Assembly: GCA_037975125.1 (NCBI GenBank)
Contig: CM075857.1
Location: 41,408,436 to 41,472,435, forward strand
DNA: 64,000 bases
From: Latrodectus hesperus
Lineage: Eukaryota > Arthropoda > Arachnida > Araneae > Theridiidae
Direction of reading: 5' to 3'
This document shows, piece after piece, positions 23,343-34,756 of this stretch. The position numbers were made by a program, and so were the translations under genes. Below the pieces are notes generated by a model, which made no database searches, had not been told where the DNA came from, and worked only from the letters and a program-made list of their open reading frames with translations. The stretch's first letter is position 1. Every line of letters starts with the position of its first letter.

Positions 23343-25006
23343 CAAACACACATTTATATTCTTGTATTTTTTAACAGTAGAAGAATATAATCGTAATAGT
23401 TTTAGCACAACAAAATGTAAATTATAATTTAGTATAAAATTTCAAAATTAAATTTTGTAACAAGACTATTAGAAAAATTAATTCTTTTAATACAATTTGT
23501 TTTTGATGAGATTTAAACACAACTACAAGCAAGTAATACACATAATCTTTATAGAATTCTTTTCATTTAATATTTTCATGAAAAATACTTTTCACCATAA
23601 TTTGGAGAATATAAAACCAGGAAAAAAATTTTTTTCTGTTATAAAATAATTATTAACAAAAAATATTTTATCATGTTATTTTAGAATTGGAGCTGACGGA
23701 CACAAAATTAAACTGGAAAAAAATATCATAAGATAAGTGATTCAATTAAATTGTAATTTTTCAACTGCGCAATGTATTTGCAAGAAGTTCTTTTTACACA
23801 TCCAAAGAAAATAAACAAGTATTGAAATTTTAAAATAAACAGAGAAGAGGGCGGGATTTAAAGAGATTAGCAACAACTAATTTTATGAAGCTGCTGCAAC
23901 GATTGGCTTAATTGAAAATAAAAATCCATAAGCCCATTGTTTAGTCTTCCTAATTCCGTTTTATCCTTGGAAGAACATTTATAATTATGTTATTACCGCT
24001 TGCGTTTTCTATCGATTAGAAAATTGCGATAAAAAAGTAAATAAATCATACCTGCATATCTTACCTTTCTGCAATAATTGGTTTTAGCGATAAGAATACG
24101 CTTGCTTGCGAAACACAGTTTCAACAAAAATACAAAATAAACCTAAAAATAATAATACTTAATCCTTAATGACCTTTCAACTCCCACGACTTTTTTTTCC
24201 GCGCGAAGAAAGGAAAGAAATGGTTAGGAAATATGATAGTGTAAAATAAGTATTATGCAATTGAATTATTTTTTCCATTTTTTGTTATTTGAAGATGGAA
24301 ATCTTGTTCTCTCTTGCATGGAGAAATTGGAATTTGTGATTTGATTTCCGAAATTTTTCATCTCCATCGATTTTTCAAGCAATTTCTGGGGCACTTTTTC
24401 AATCATCGATGTCTCTTTTAATCTTTTCAGCACTCCATTTAAACTTAGAGCGAATAGAAAAAGGAAGAGAGAAATTGAAATTCAAACTCTTTACTCACAT
24501 ATCTGCACTAAATTTTTTTTTTATTTAATTACATTTCATCATCACACAACGAAAAAAAAAGTTGCAAGAAAGGTGTATATAGTTTAAATTTTCCTCATAT
24601 TTGGTCAATTTCTTTTTATAATCAGTAAACCATAATTGTCACAGGTTAAAATATTTCTTATAAATTTTCATTATTCCAATTTTACTTTTCCAAGAGAAAT
24701 CAAATGGTGTTTATTCATTATCCTCATTTCATGGATAATGTTCTAAGCATACCGTTAAATAAATGTAAGAGCAATTTTTAATTTGGTTCGTATTTCCTAA
24801 ATTCATGAATTAGATGTATACGATACACAAAGATTTTTATTAAACATTGCACTCACCGTCAAATAAAAGAAAAAAACTCGGTTGTCCAGATGTAAGAATT
24901 TTAACTAAAGAACTTTTTCGTTCCAAATATTTTTCCATTGAAAATTTCCAATGCACGACTTTGGCACATAATTTGAGTAATTTCTAGAAAGAAACCTTTT
25001 TATTAT
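23341..25006. other. AT-rich intergenic or intronic, nothing identified
   Basis: No gene, RNA or recognisable element. Short chance frames only. Confidence 0.5.
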
Positions 25007-25240
25007 ACACTGGTGAAAATGCAATTAAAGTTACTCAGTTATTTTTCATATAAAAGTGCATGATATTTTTTGGAAATACCATTATTTGAATTCCATTTTT
25101 AGTTTTCAATTCTGTGTAAAAAAAGTTGTAGAGAAAACTTAATTTAGTGAGAATTTAGATCATTTAATCAAAAAATCAGAAATTTCAAGTGGAAATGCAA
25201 TTAAAGACACTTGTTGTTTATCGAACAAATTTATTGATTA

Positions 25241-26183
25241 ATAATGAGTGGCACCTCCATTGCTTACAATTACTTCATGCATTCTATATGGCATCGATGT
25301 CACAAGATTTTGAAGGTAATTTAATGGCAAATTTGATCATACATTACGAATTTTTTTTAAGTCCATTACTGACTCAAAGTGGCCATTTTCGTAAACTTTT
25401 TGCGGTATCGATCCCCAGATGTTTTCAATAGGGTTCAGATCGGGACTTCTAGCTGGCCAGTCCATAACCTTGATGTTTCGCACCATGAAAAGGCTTTCGT
25501 TGCTTTAGAGTTGTAAATGCTTACATTGCCTTATTGAAATATCCAGGAATCTTCACATGCATATCTTCGACATAATTCAACAGAACGTTATCTAGGAGTT
25601 CAATATAATCGGAGGAATTCATTTTAGGTGTGATTCAACAGATGGGAGTTGTTCCATAGCTCGAGAAAGCTCCCCACACCATCAATGTGCCTCCACCAAA
25701 ATTGCGGCTAACTGAAATCTCCTTTTTGGCGCCCCTATGCGATGCCAGTAAGACTTGTTTCGATCTAGTCCATCTAAATTAAACTTTTTCTCATCACTGA
25801 ACACCACATTGTTCCATTCAGAATCCCAATTTGCATGCTTTTTTGCAAATTCCAAACGAGCTTTCTTATGCTGAATACTTAAGAGAGGTTTGCGGTATTT
25901 TTTCGCCCATTTAACAACTCCAGATTGACTGATTATTTGTCCGATTCTTCGAGTTGTAACAGATAGGCGTAAATCTCTCCTAATTTTAGTGGAGTTTACG
26001 CTAGGTCTTATTGTCTCGCGAATTATCTGCCGCTTTTGATGGTCATTTAATTTACTACAAATACCTCGACGCCTCTTAACTCCATACATATCACCTAGAT
26101 TTAAAAAATTCCACACAACTGTTGGAGAGCGATTAATTTTCTTTGCAATTGATTTATTTGAATAGTCTTCTTCCTTTAAAATT
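25241..26183 (-). pseudogene. Tc1-like transposase, broken
   Basis: Minus strand. The N-terminal paired-type helix-turn-helix reads [18 protein letters not shown], then PTVVWNFL. The second DNA-binding part has [19 protein letters not shown] and [12 protein letters not shown], followed by [12 protein letters not shown]. The first catalytic Asp is in [13 protein letters not shown]. After [13 protein letters not shown] there are stops and shifts. The QQDNA-type motif, with the second catalytic Asp, is replaced by a stop and Gly. The last block still reads VMDWPARSPDLNPIENIWG, with the third catalytic residue, and ends NGGATHY. The extreme N-terminus is cut off by the SINE. It cannot make active enzyme. 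Confidence 0.85.
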
Positions 26184-26367
26184 CAGGCCGAGCTGGCAGC
26201 CGAATGGTTAGCGCTCTTGCCTTCGGTTCAACAGTTCGTGGGTTCGAATCCTACCTTGGGCATGGATGTTTGTAGTGGTTCGGAATCCACTTTAAACTGT
26301 AGATCCCGGTCTAATTAGCCCTCGTGTGCAATAAATGACCGTTGAGCGACAAACAAACCAAACCAAC
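26184..26367 (+). mobile_element. tRNA-derived SINE with perfect 11-bp duplication
   Basis: Same family as 13090-13266. It has an A-box region GCCGAATGGTTAGCGC, an exact B box GGTTCGAATCC (26241-26251), and a 3' half ending CAAACAAACCAAACCAAC. Flanked by the perfect duplication CCTTTAAAATT (26173-26183 and 26368-26378), which lies within the Tc1 transposase coding sequence. The tail resembles the CCAA repeats ending the LINE at 13332, so that LINE is a candidate source of its integration machinery. Confidence 0.93.
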
Positions 26368-26378
26368 CCTTTAAAATT

Positions 26379-27327
26379 AATGTGTAGGTATTTTTAATTT
26401 GATTATAATAATTATATTTAATTAATTTATTATTTAAATTTTTTTTGCATATCCATATAAAGTGATTTTTTGACGTTTTAATTTTTTACTTTAATCTACA
26501 TCCAAAAAATAGATGAGAACTTGATAAATTTTATTATGTAACTCTAGCTATAAAAGAAAATATTTAAGGCAAATATTAAAAATAAATACCTCCCATCAAA
26601 ATTAAAAAATAGCAATCTATTTCAGTCATTGCAAATTGATATGTGTAGGTATTTTAATTTATTATTATAACTAAACACATCTTATGTGTAGGTATTTTTA
26701 ATTTATTATAATTAAATCGGTAATCAATAAATGCCCTTTCTTGAGAACAAGTGGAAGCAATGCTGGATTTAGATATTTTTTAAGCGAAGAACATTTTCTC
26801 GTCTCTTACCTTTACGAGAAATGCGTAACAAACTGCTTGGATTGATGAACATACATGTTTTAAATAAATCCTCATCTTCTGAGACTATGGTGGTCTGGTA
26901 AGAAATCACCGATTTTCTCGAAACCAGCAAGTAGAGGGTTCTACATTTTATCTAATCGAAAACCGTGGATCCGAGAGGATCTGTAAGACAACATCTCTCA
27001 AAAATATGCAATAATATCTTAAGACATTTTTTTAGTATGCGGATAATATTACTTTTATAAACACATATTCACAAAAACAGCCCTTTTGTGATCAACACAA
27101 TGAATACTAATCCAGTAAAAGAAAAAAGTGGAAAATTAGGAAATAGGCATGTAACGTAAAGGTTAAGAACCATGCCGACAAGGCGGGCGGGACTTTGGTA
27201 AAAATGAAAATAAAAGGCAATTTTAAGAATTCTAATACGTAGGCACAATTATAAATATATAACCAATGGAAGAAACCATCTGATGATTAAGTAAAGTAGA
27301 AGGGGAAGATTCATGGAAACGGAACAG
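26379..27327. other. AT-rich stretch with a thrice-repeated 25-base word
   Basis: TGTGTAGGTATTTTTAATTT occurs at about 26380, 26641 (one T shorter) and 26684, each followed by an ATTATAAT-like extension. The copies are irregularly spaced. No gene is recognised. Confidence 0.55.
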
Positions 27328-27390
27328 TGAGCCCGTAGTGGCCTGGTTGGTAAGTACATCGTTCCATGGTAATGAATTCGAATCCCGAAA
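27328..27390 (+). repeat. Second tRNA-like SINE head, degenerate
   Basis: TGGCCTGGTTGG (27339-27350) fits a polymerase III A box and GAATTCGAATCCCG (27374-27387) a slightly changed B box, at tRNA-like spacing. The sequence differs from the SINE at 13090, so it is either another SINE family or a decayed tRNA. No flanking duplication was found. Confidence 0.5.
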
Positions 27391-27919
27391 ATCCGTCTTA
27401 TTCACTAAATAGATTGAAATATATTTTAGCAGTCCTGGGAAATATATCTTAATATTTTTATTAAACATTAATTGATTGTTTTTATTATTTTAACAAGAAT
27501 TTTTGTTTTTCTCAGTACAAAACATTAATTTTCGTACTAGTAAGGCAGAATCAATATGTTTTGCATATTTTCGTAGTTTACTTCATTTCATATATATACG
27601 GATAAGGCAAATGATCCATTAAATGAAAGACGATTAGTTGAGTTTATTTCCTCAAGATTTACAATATTCTATAAAATTCCAGGTATATGCAGGATTTTGA
27701 GTAAATTTCCATGTTACAAAAATTCTTGGGAATTTTATATCTCTAACTGGTTGTGTCATAGAATCTTCGCTAATTGGGACAAAGTTCGATATTCTTTGTA
27801 AATAGGAATTCTGTTATTGTAATCTCTGCTTTGTCTCCGTATTGCATTTTTGGCGATGAGGTAGATTAAAACAAGATCTAAACACTTTATTTTTTTCTTT
27901 GATTGGGAAAATTAATCAC

Positions 27920-27995
27920 AATTGACGAACTCCTCCGGGGTTTTTCCTTCGTTAGATAAGCAAGAATGTCCCCATCCCGAGGTACCTCAGCGATC
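27920..27995 (+). mobile_element. Diverged LINE 5'-end fragment
   Basis: TCCTCCGGGGTTTTTCCTTC, then AGATAAGCAAGAATGTCCCCATCCCGAGGTACCTCAGCGATCT as a whole, follow the same order as the first 70 bases of the LINE at 13332, with identical CCCGAGGTACC and AGCGATCT/AGTGATCT words. Only the 5' end is present. Possibly the remains of a related LINE whose body is lost. Confidence 0.55.
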
Positions 27996-28252
27996 TTAAA
28001 TATTTTTTCTCTATTTTTAGTTTTCTACTTATTTTTCTGTATCTTCCTTTTTCTGTCGTCATCGAGATCAAGTCTTACAGTTCGCATATATTTTACATAG
28101 CTATGCTGGCCGAGTATGACATCTCGTAAAAAAGGAAATTGGTAATAAAATAAGACGAACCCTCTACGTACCTTTTGGCCCAGACTTCTCCGTAGATTGA
28201 ATGATCCTATTCTCAGTCGATATCCTGGTGCTATGTTAAGGGCGACTTTGTC

Positions 28253-28735
28253 CAGTTGTTGTTTCGAATCCAAAATGATGTAGCTAAGCTACACCATCTC
28301 CATAAAACCAAAAACGACCAGAAGGTCCAAAAATAAAATCGGATCCCTTAAAATCTCAAAAGCTGTAAAATTTAGACATATAAGAATATGATCGGAGGAG
28401 GCTTGAACAGTCCCACACCAATGACACTCTGAAAAGAGCCTCTCGCCCTGGTGAAAGGTAAATGATTTAATATGTCCGCTCAGAAAGGGTGAGGGAGCCG
28501 TCTGCTCTTTTCTCGATATATTGAGCTTGTGGCACCAACGAGTTCTTTTGCCAAAGTACCACGAGTGAGAAGAAGGAACTTTCCAAAATGTACTCAATTC
28601 CTTCTTTTTAATTGAGGAAATTTCAAAGTAGGTTAATGTAGCGTTGTCATGCAGGTTATCGGCAGAGGCAGCCTTGGCCAAATTATCGGCAACGTAATTA
28701 CCATTCAATTAAACATGGGCGGCTTTGTCCTTACA
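28253..28735 (-). mobile_element. 5'-truncated LINE fragment (RNase H end and zinc tail)
   Basis: On the minus strand an open stretch of 139 codons (28708-28289) matches the C-terminus of the neighbouring LINE at 28816-30416: GNYVADNLAKAAS, LTYFEISSIKKKELSTFWK, HSWYFGKRTRW, LSGHIKSFTFHQGERLF, a CHWC...HILIC zinc motif, and the ending LDLLVVFGFMEMV. The start of the RNase H block has a stop (HV*LNGN). It ends at the 3' side in a short AACAACAAC run (28253-28263). It lies head to head with the plus-strand copy. Confidence 0.8.
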
Positions 28736-28815
28736 TGGCTGTGTAAGACTAGTTTTACATTTTGGAGTTGTGCGGATATGCCCGCTGAATTCTCTTTTTA
28801 ACGTATAGTACAATA

Positions 28816-30416
28816 TCCTGATGGTACAACTTTGCCAAGGAACATAAAATCAGTTTTAATCCTCGCAAATCAATTGCTACTTTCTTCACAACCAATAAGC
28901 GTATATATAATTATCAACCACAACTGAAGTTGGAGGGACAGAATCTCACTTATGAGAAGCACTCCAAATATCTGGGATTTATTCTGGATCAAGAGTGCAC
29001 TACTAACAAGCATATCGAACACATTGTATTGAAAAGTAGAAAACGTCTTACCATTCTTAAATATATTGCGGGTAGCGACTGGGGAGCCGATGCAACAACC
29101 CTTAGAACAACATATATGACTTTCATTCGGCCTATACTTGAATATGGTTTCCTAATTTATTGTTGCGCATCCAAAACTAACCTTAAGAAGTTAGAACAAG
29201 TTCAATTAAGTGCTGCCCGGATTATCACTGGTTTAAAACATAGCTGTCCTTCTGATATTGTTCTTTTTGAGGCCGACTTGCAGCCGCTCCATATTAGAAG
29301 ACAAGCTGGTCTTGTTAAATACTGTAATAAACTCTCTAGTTATGGCCTCTGCAACAAGACCTCCATGTATCTTAACAGCTGGAGTAATCATCAAAGATTA
29401 AAGAAGGACAGCCCTTTCAGTCTGGCCGTCTCTCTTCAACTACCTAATAGTAATGTTGAACCCAACTCAATACAGTGCTGCTTGAATCCTGCAGAAGGAC
29501 TCCCCAGGGTTTACTTTCACTTTAACTTAAGTACTCATGTTAATAAGAAAGACTACATCCCAGAACATCTTAGACAACTGACCTTGGAAAACCTAAGCCA
29601 CATTCCTAACAATGCCATCAAAATCTTCACTGACGGTAGTAAAATTGATATTCTAGCAGGTAGTGGCATATATATTGAAACCCCTCACACCAATTTCACT
29701 CTTTCTCATCGTAATCCCAATCACTGCTCTGTCTTCAGAAGTGAATTGATTGCAATAGACCTGGGACTAGAAGCTACTCTTTCTGAAGAGGATTATGGTG
29801 ACCTATGGATCTTGTCTGACAGCCGTAGTTCTCTCCAACATCTTAGTAATTGGCTTCTTGTAGGCGACAAGATCAGCAACTCTATCCTGCTTAAATTAAA
29901 ACTCATTTCACTTAATCATGATGTTCACTTGCAATGGATACCTTCACATGTGAATCTCCACGGGAATGAAATGGCCGATAATCTTGCTAAGGAGGGTTGC
30001 AGGATTTCAAATACTCCCTCTTCCACACTTACTTTTCTGGAGTTATACTCCCGGGAAAAATCAAAAATCTCGGAGGAGTGGAAAACACCCCCCACCCATA
30101 ATTGGTACAAGGGATCAAAACCGGGTTTGTCCCTTGACCTCCCGTGTGACAGACGTACCCGGACTGCTCTCTCAAGACTTGCTAGCGGTCATATTAAGTG
30201 CCTCACTTTCAACGAGGGCAGGAAAACTTTCGTCACCTGCACCAAGTGCCAAAATCATCAGGCTTCTCCTGAGCATCTTTTGGATTGCATGGGTCTCTCT
30301 AGGAAGGATCTCTTTAGCAATCCTCTTTTAGTCTTCGACTTCCTTACAGTCAACGAACTCGTGGATCTAGTCTGACTCCGTCAGACATGGAGGATAAGCA
30401 ACAACAACAACACTCC
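28816..30416 (+). mobile_element. 5'-truncated LINE, RT thumb and RNase H intact
   Basis: Starts within the reverse transcriptase (WYNFAKEHKISFNPRKS from 28822) and ends with a CAACAACAACAACA tail (30399-30412). TACAATA occurs at both edges (28809-28815 and 30417-30423) and may be a short target-site duplication, though seven bases can match by chance. Same family as the minus-strand fragment just to the left. Confidence 0.85.
28822..30375 (+). pseudogene. LINE ORF2 C-terminal part: RT thumb, RNase H, zinc tail
   Basis: Continuously open to the stop at 30373-30375. The thumb shows YLGFILDQECTTNKHIEHI, RLTILKYIAGSDWGADA and TFIRPILEYGFLIY. RNase H shows IFTDGSKIDI, FRSELIAIDLGL, WILSDSRSSLQHL and LQWIPSHVNLHGNEMADNLA, so all four catalytic positions are kept. 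The tail has CTKCQNHQASPEHLLDC (CX2CX8HX3C). The endonuclease, fingers and palm are missing. The long open frame suggests recent arrival, but lack of a start and polymerase core makes it non-autonomous and probably untranslated. Confidence 0.85.
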
Positions 30417-30423
30417 TACAATA

Positions 30424-32398
30424 AATGCTAAGCCTATTTGCCTCCAGAGCTGGTAACTGCTTTCCCTTGTAATGTTCTGTGATGGAGGGGGGTTGCTATC
30501 GAAACGAATACATTCTTTTCTCATGGGTTTAAGAAATTGAGGCCAAGATGAGGATCTTTACTCATTACAATATATTTGCATAACTTATGACAAATCTATT
30601 AACATTTTCTCAAAATTCATACTGATTCAAAACAGTGAAGGTATCCTAAAACAAATATCACGGTTCTGAATACTCAAATTTATTAAAACTCTTATTGGAA
30701 AATTTATTAACGTAAAAAAAACATTAAAATTCGCGGATCTTCTGATTAAAAGTTCTTCAGAACAACAATCGAAATTTCCCTTGTCTCTACGAATACCTGG
30801 CGAAATCACCGTCGTAATTTTACGTCACAAATCACTAAATAAAAGTCGTGGAACTGTTTCAGGAACCTTTCATAAAACTTATTCTAGATTCTAAAATGGA
30901 GATTCGAGAAGTTAGAAACCAAAGAGTTTGCATTGTACGCCGAATGAAGAAATAATGTGGTGAAGAAATAATTAATTAGTATTAAACACTTGATATTATA
31001 TAACCTTTAAATGTCTAAATCTTACATACTCAGTAAGAGTGGGATGCCTTATTGGCCGTACTTCTATGTCGCAAAAGAGGAAACGTAGAAAACACCAAGT
31101 ATCCATCACGAGAGATGTGGAATGTAGAAGCGCAATGTGGATGTGTACGTACGTCTTCGGCACTTACATAGACCTTCTTGTGACAAAACATTGGATAGCA
31201 CTAACGGTGTGCCTAACATGTGTTACGATTGTGCATCGCGACAAACTCATTTCATGCAGTTCAATAATATGGTCACGTTTCCCAGTCAGTTTTGAGCTCC
31301 TCGAATTCTCGTGACATTTTCTAAGCTTCTTCGAAAGTAGCAACCGCCTCACAATTTGTTTATGGGAAAGTGGCTAACCCTCATAGACTGAAAAGGCGTA
31401 CATGATGAAATGAGGGGGCAAATTGAATCATTTACATATCCATCTCACCACAATCACTTAAGAAATTTACGTGACACCATGTGAATTATTTCTTGTTGTT
31501 GCAATTTCACTTTTGAGGAATGTTATTATATGAATAATAACTGAAATTCCATGAAAAGTAATAAAATTAACAAATTAAAGCATAAAATGAATCGTCTTGG
31601 AATAGTACGAAAGATTTATGGAAAATGATTTCATTAATCAACAAAATTTTATATTATAAAAATAGGCTGTTAAACAATGCTATAGAAATCTGAGAACTAT
31701 TGATTATTACACAGTAAGGAATAAATATGAAAATATAGTACATACCTACCATTATATGGAAATATTCTCTTACTAATAGTATTTTTCACATATCAGGTTC
31801 CCATGGGAATGGAGGATGGATGTAAGTGGTTCTGGTTGTCAGCATAGTTTCTATTCTTCATGTATGCAAATACCTTTTAGTTTTACATTTTTAATAAAAG
31901 TATAAACACATTGCTGCTAGCAATGAAATAATGCAGAATTTTATTTTGCAATGTTAATTCTACAAATTAGTTTCATCTTATTAACAGATCACTTTGACCA
32001 AAGTGCTTAGATCTTCGATTAGTTTTTCATATACCATTCGTTTCTCATCACAATCTTATTTTGCAAAACTTTTTACTTATTCTTATATTGACATACTTTT
32101 AAAAATTGCTATTTAAAACACACTATCCATATAAACAAAGTTACTTTAAAATTTATTAATTTAAATTTCATTTGTTTTGTCGAGTGATTTGAACTCCAGT
32201 TTTTAGTTCAAATCCAGTTTTTGAGCATGAATGATTGTAGTGATTTTGAATCTCTTTTACACAATAGATCAAGGTGAACACCTTTCATGTAAAAAACAAA
32301 TGAAAAAGCATTAGACGAATTTAAATGAAAATAAAATTCTTTTTTTAAATGTGCAAAATCGCATTTAGAAATAAAATGCATGGCTGTATCCATTTGTG
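30424..32398. other. AT-rich stretch, no gene recognised
   Basis: 31035-31375 is somewhat richer in GC and holds overlapping 91-codon (+) and 62-codon (-) frames without recognisable motifs. The rest is AT-rich. No RNA gene or mobile element is recognised. Confidence 0.45.
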
Positions 32399-32419
32399 TA
32401 CCTGGGGCCTGAGCTATAA

Positions 32420-32456
32420 CCACCACCTGCTGACCAGGCGCGTCAGCAGGTGGTGG
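32420..32456 (+). repeat. Perfect 15-bp hairpin at the R1-like LINE 5' end
   Basis: CCACCACCTGCTGAC (32420-32434) and GTCAGCAGGTGGTGG (32442-32456) are exact reverse complements with a 7-base loop. The GC-rich stem stands out from the AT-rich surroundings. It may be an RNA structure at the 5' end of the element transcript (inference). Confidence 0.85.
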
Positions 32457-32693
32457 ATCGCCGAATGTCCTGTAGGAATGACAGGAGAGCCTTGAGTACA
32501 GAATCAGAGGCCGGGAACCAGCTCCCATAACCCTGGAGTTAGGCGACCCATGCCTAGGGCTATTTGGCACCGCGGTAATGGTGTCTTAACGGAGCCTATA
32601 GTTGCTTGGCGAACTTCTAGAGCTTTTTTAGCCTTGCCCAATAACACAGGCAATGCTGGGTGGACTGTTGTATAACCTGAGCCTATTAATTAA

Positions 32694-33698
32694 TTGTTAT
32701 CTTATGGTGAAAAGACAAAAGAATTAACTAACCTTTCTGCATTTGCAAGTGAAGTCTCTGAAGCATTCCTGGCTGAAAAAGACAAGGGAACCCAGAGGCA
32801 ATCTAGTGAAGGGGCAGCAATGAATCCCTCACAGGAGGTAGAAATGACCTCCAAACCTTCTTCTTCTGGTGAGAGTCAGGTAGCTATCGCTAGCATGACT
32901 GAATCTCTGACCAGAATCAAGCTTAAAAAGAGACTTTCTGGTGCCCAGAAGAAGAAGCTGGTGAAGGAACGCAAAATCGCTGAGGGGACTTGGGTTGAAA
33001 ATCCCAAGGCAACCAAAGGCGAGAAGCGTCTCGCCAACCAAACGGACCAGGACAAAGCCGGAAAAGCTGCCAAGAGAGAAGAACCAGGGGGATTAACCAA
33101 CAGGGCCGCTCTCACGGTGGTCAAGATGGCTGTACTCATAGAGGGCCGTCCGGAAAAAGGGCTAACAGAGAAACAGGCTTCCGACCTGGAACTCTTGTTA
33201 ACCGAGAAAATAGGAAGGAATGAGGAGGGATTTGCCCCAACTTTCCTATCTTGTAAATTTGAGAATGGGGCACTTATTGTCAACTGTGCAGATCTAGGGA
33301 GCTCAAAGTGGCTGGAACAGACTGTCAGTGACCTAAGCTCCTGGCAAGAGTAAAAACCCTTGGTGGGTCTCTTGGTCTCAAAGAAGCTTGCCAAAACCAC
33401 CAAGATAATTGCGAAACTGCCGAAAATCTGCAGTAAACTGGAGTCTAAAGAGGTCCTGAGGAAAATCGAGGTACAGAACGGTGGGGTCACTCCAAAGGAG
33501 TGGAACGTTCTTAACATCAAGAACGACCCATCTGGGCAGACCATCGTTCTTAGTGTACCCGAACTAGATGCTGCCACACTTGGTGCAAGGGGATATAAGT
33601 TTCTAATCAGACTTCACCAAAAGCAGGCAAAAGTGCTTGATAAACCTGCTCCTGTTGATGGGGGTGAAGGTAATTCAAGCCAACCTCCACCACAGTAG
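32694..33698 (+). pseudogene. R1-like LINE ORF1, one in-frame stop
   Basis: A 334-codon frame broken only by TAA at 33351-33353 (SSWQE* then KPLVGLL in the same frame). The N-terminal half is charged and Ser/Lys-rich (KKRLSGAQKKKLVKERKIAE). The C-terminal half (MAVLIEGRPEKGLTEKQ onward) resembles the domain called DUF4780 that occurs in arthropod retrotransposon ORF1 proteins. No CCHC zinc knuckle is visible before the stop, unlike the ORF1 at 13867. The DUF4780 assignment is from memory of the pattern and is tentative. Confidence 0.7.
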
Positions 33699-33724
33699 AA
33701 GTGGTACCACTAACCTCAGTAAGT

Positions 33725-34375
33725 AGTTTCTTGCTGAGGATATACACCGGGCCCTGATTCAAGAACCCTGGCTGGATAGGCGGGGAATCAGTGGCCTGAA
33801 AGGACCTATAGGTAAGCTTATCTATTGTACCAATATTAACGCCAGAACTTGTATACTTTTACATAAAAACATTGAGGTTTTACCCCTCTCTGAATTTATC
33901 CTTAGGGACCTGACAGCTGTGAAAGTCAGACTCAACATAGAGGGAGGGGAAAGAGAAATTGTTTTTGGCTCTGTGTACCTGCCCTATCAAGAGAAGGCTC
34001 CACCTGACTATTCTCTGCACAAGTTCATGAACTTTTGAAGAGACAACAATTTACAGGTAGTCCTAGAACTAGACTGTAATGCTCACCATGTTGTCTGGGG
34101 AAGTAAGGACACAAATAAAAGAGGTGAGTGCCTTTTAGAATTCATTCTAAACTACAGGTTAGATATTCTAAATGAGGGCAATGAACAAACTTTCATTACT
34201 TCCAATCGATCTGAAGTAATTGACATTATTATAGCGACAACGCTAATTAGCATAAATACCAAAAATTGGAAAGTAGATGGCAGGCCTTCTGGCTCAGACC
34301 ATCAAAACATCCATTTGGAAATTCACTCTAATCTGTGTCTGGATCACGTGTTCAGAGACCCAGTTAGAACGGATT
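33725..34375 (+). pseudogene. R1-like LINE ORF2, endonuclease remnant
   Basis: Reads AEDIHRALIQEPWLDRRGI, then FGSVYLPYQEKAPPDY, LELDCNAHHVVWGSKDTNKRG, EVIDIIIATT and GRPSGSDHQNIHLEI. These are the catalytic blocks of the R1-type AP endonuclease (QEPW, CNAHH, SDHxxI). The expected first block (QINxxHS...) is missing, and there is an in-frame stop at FMNF*RDN (34036-34038). Inactive. Confidence 0.8.
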
Positions 34376-34756
34376 GAAAGAAATTCCAGGAGGATTTTAC
34401 TGGGTTGGTTAAGCTTGGGAACAGACCTATTTGAGACAACTACGATCTAGAAGTTACAGCAAACCTTCTACACAGTAGTATTGTAGATTCTTATCATAAT
34501 AATTGCCCTATTCGCACTAAGAGAGGCAAACTCCAATGTCCTTAGTGGAATGACTCTCTAGCAGCCGAAAGGGCAAATGTTAGGAAACTTTTTAATAAAG
34601 CTAAGAAAAATGGTGAATGGAAGAACTATAAAACGGCCCTCACTAATTATAAACACTTGTTAGGAAAAGCAAAATTAACTCCTGGAGGAAGTTCTGTGAA
34701 GAGATAGATCTGAAGGAGCTGGACTCCAAAAACTCCTCAAAAGGGATGAACCTATA

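Larger units (their letters stand above)
25007..26400 (-). mobile_element. Tc1-like element with doubled internal repeats, SINE-interrupted
   Basis: DNA transposon on the minus strand. The left end begins CACTGGTGAAAATGCAATTAAAG (25009-25031), and about 175 bases inward a second block carries the same core, GGAAATGCAATTAAAG (25193-25208). This two-block arrangement is the IR/DR structure of many Tc1-like elements. A decayed transposase gene lies between about 25241 and 26183. The right inverted terminus was not found. The SINE at 26184 sits inside the transposase coding sequence, so it is younger. Confidence 0.8.

Noticed and set aside
23101..23427. 108-codon plus-strand frame
   Set aside because: Most of it is an Ile-Tyr run translated from the AT microsatellite. 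No conserved flanking sequence or splice support.
31039..31352. Overlapping 91-codon (+) and 62-codon (-) frames
   Set aside because: No family motif on either strand and no clear splice sites; probably chance frames in a less AT-rich patch.
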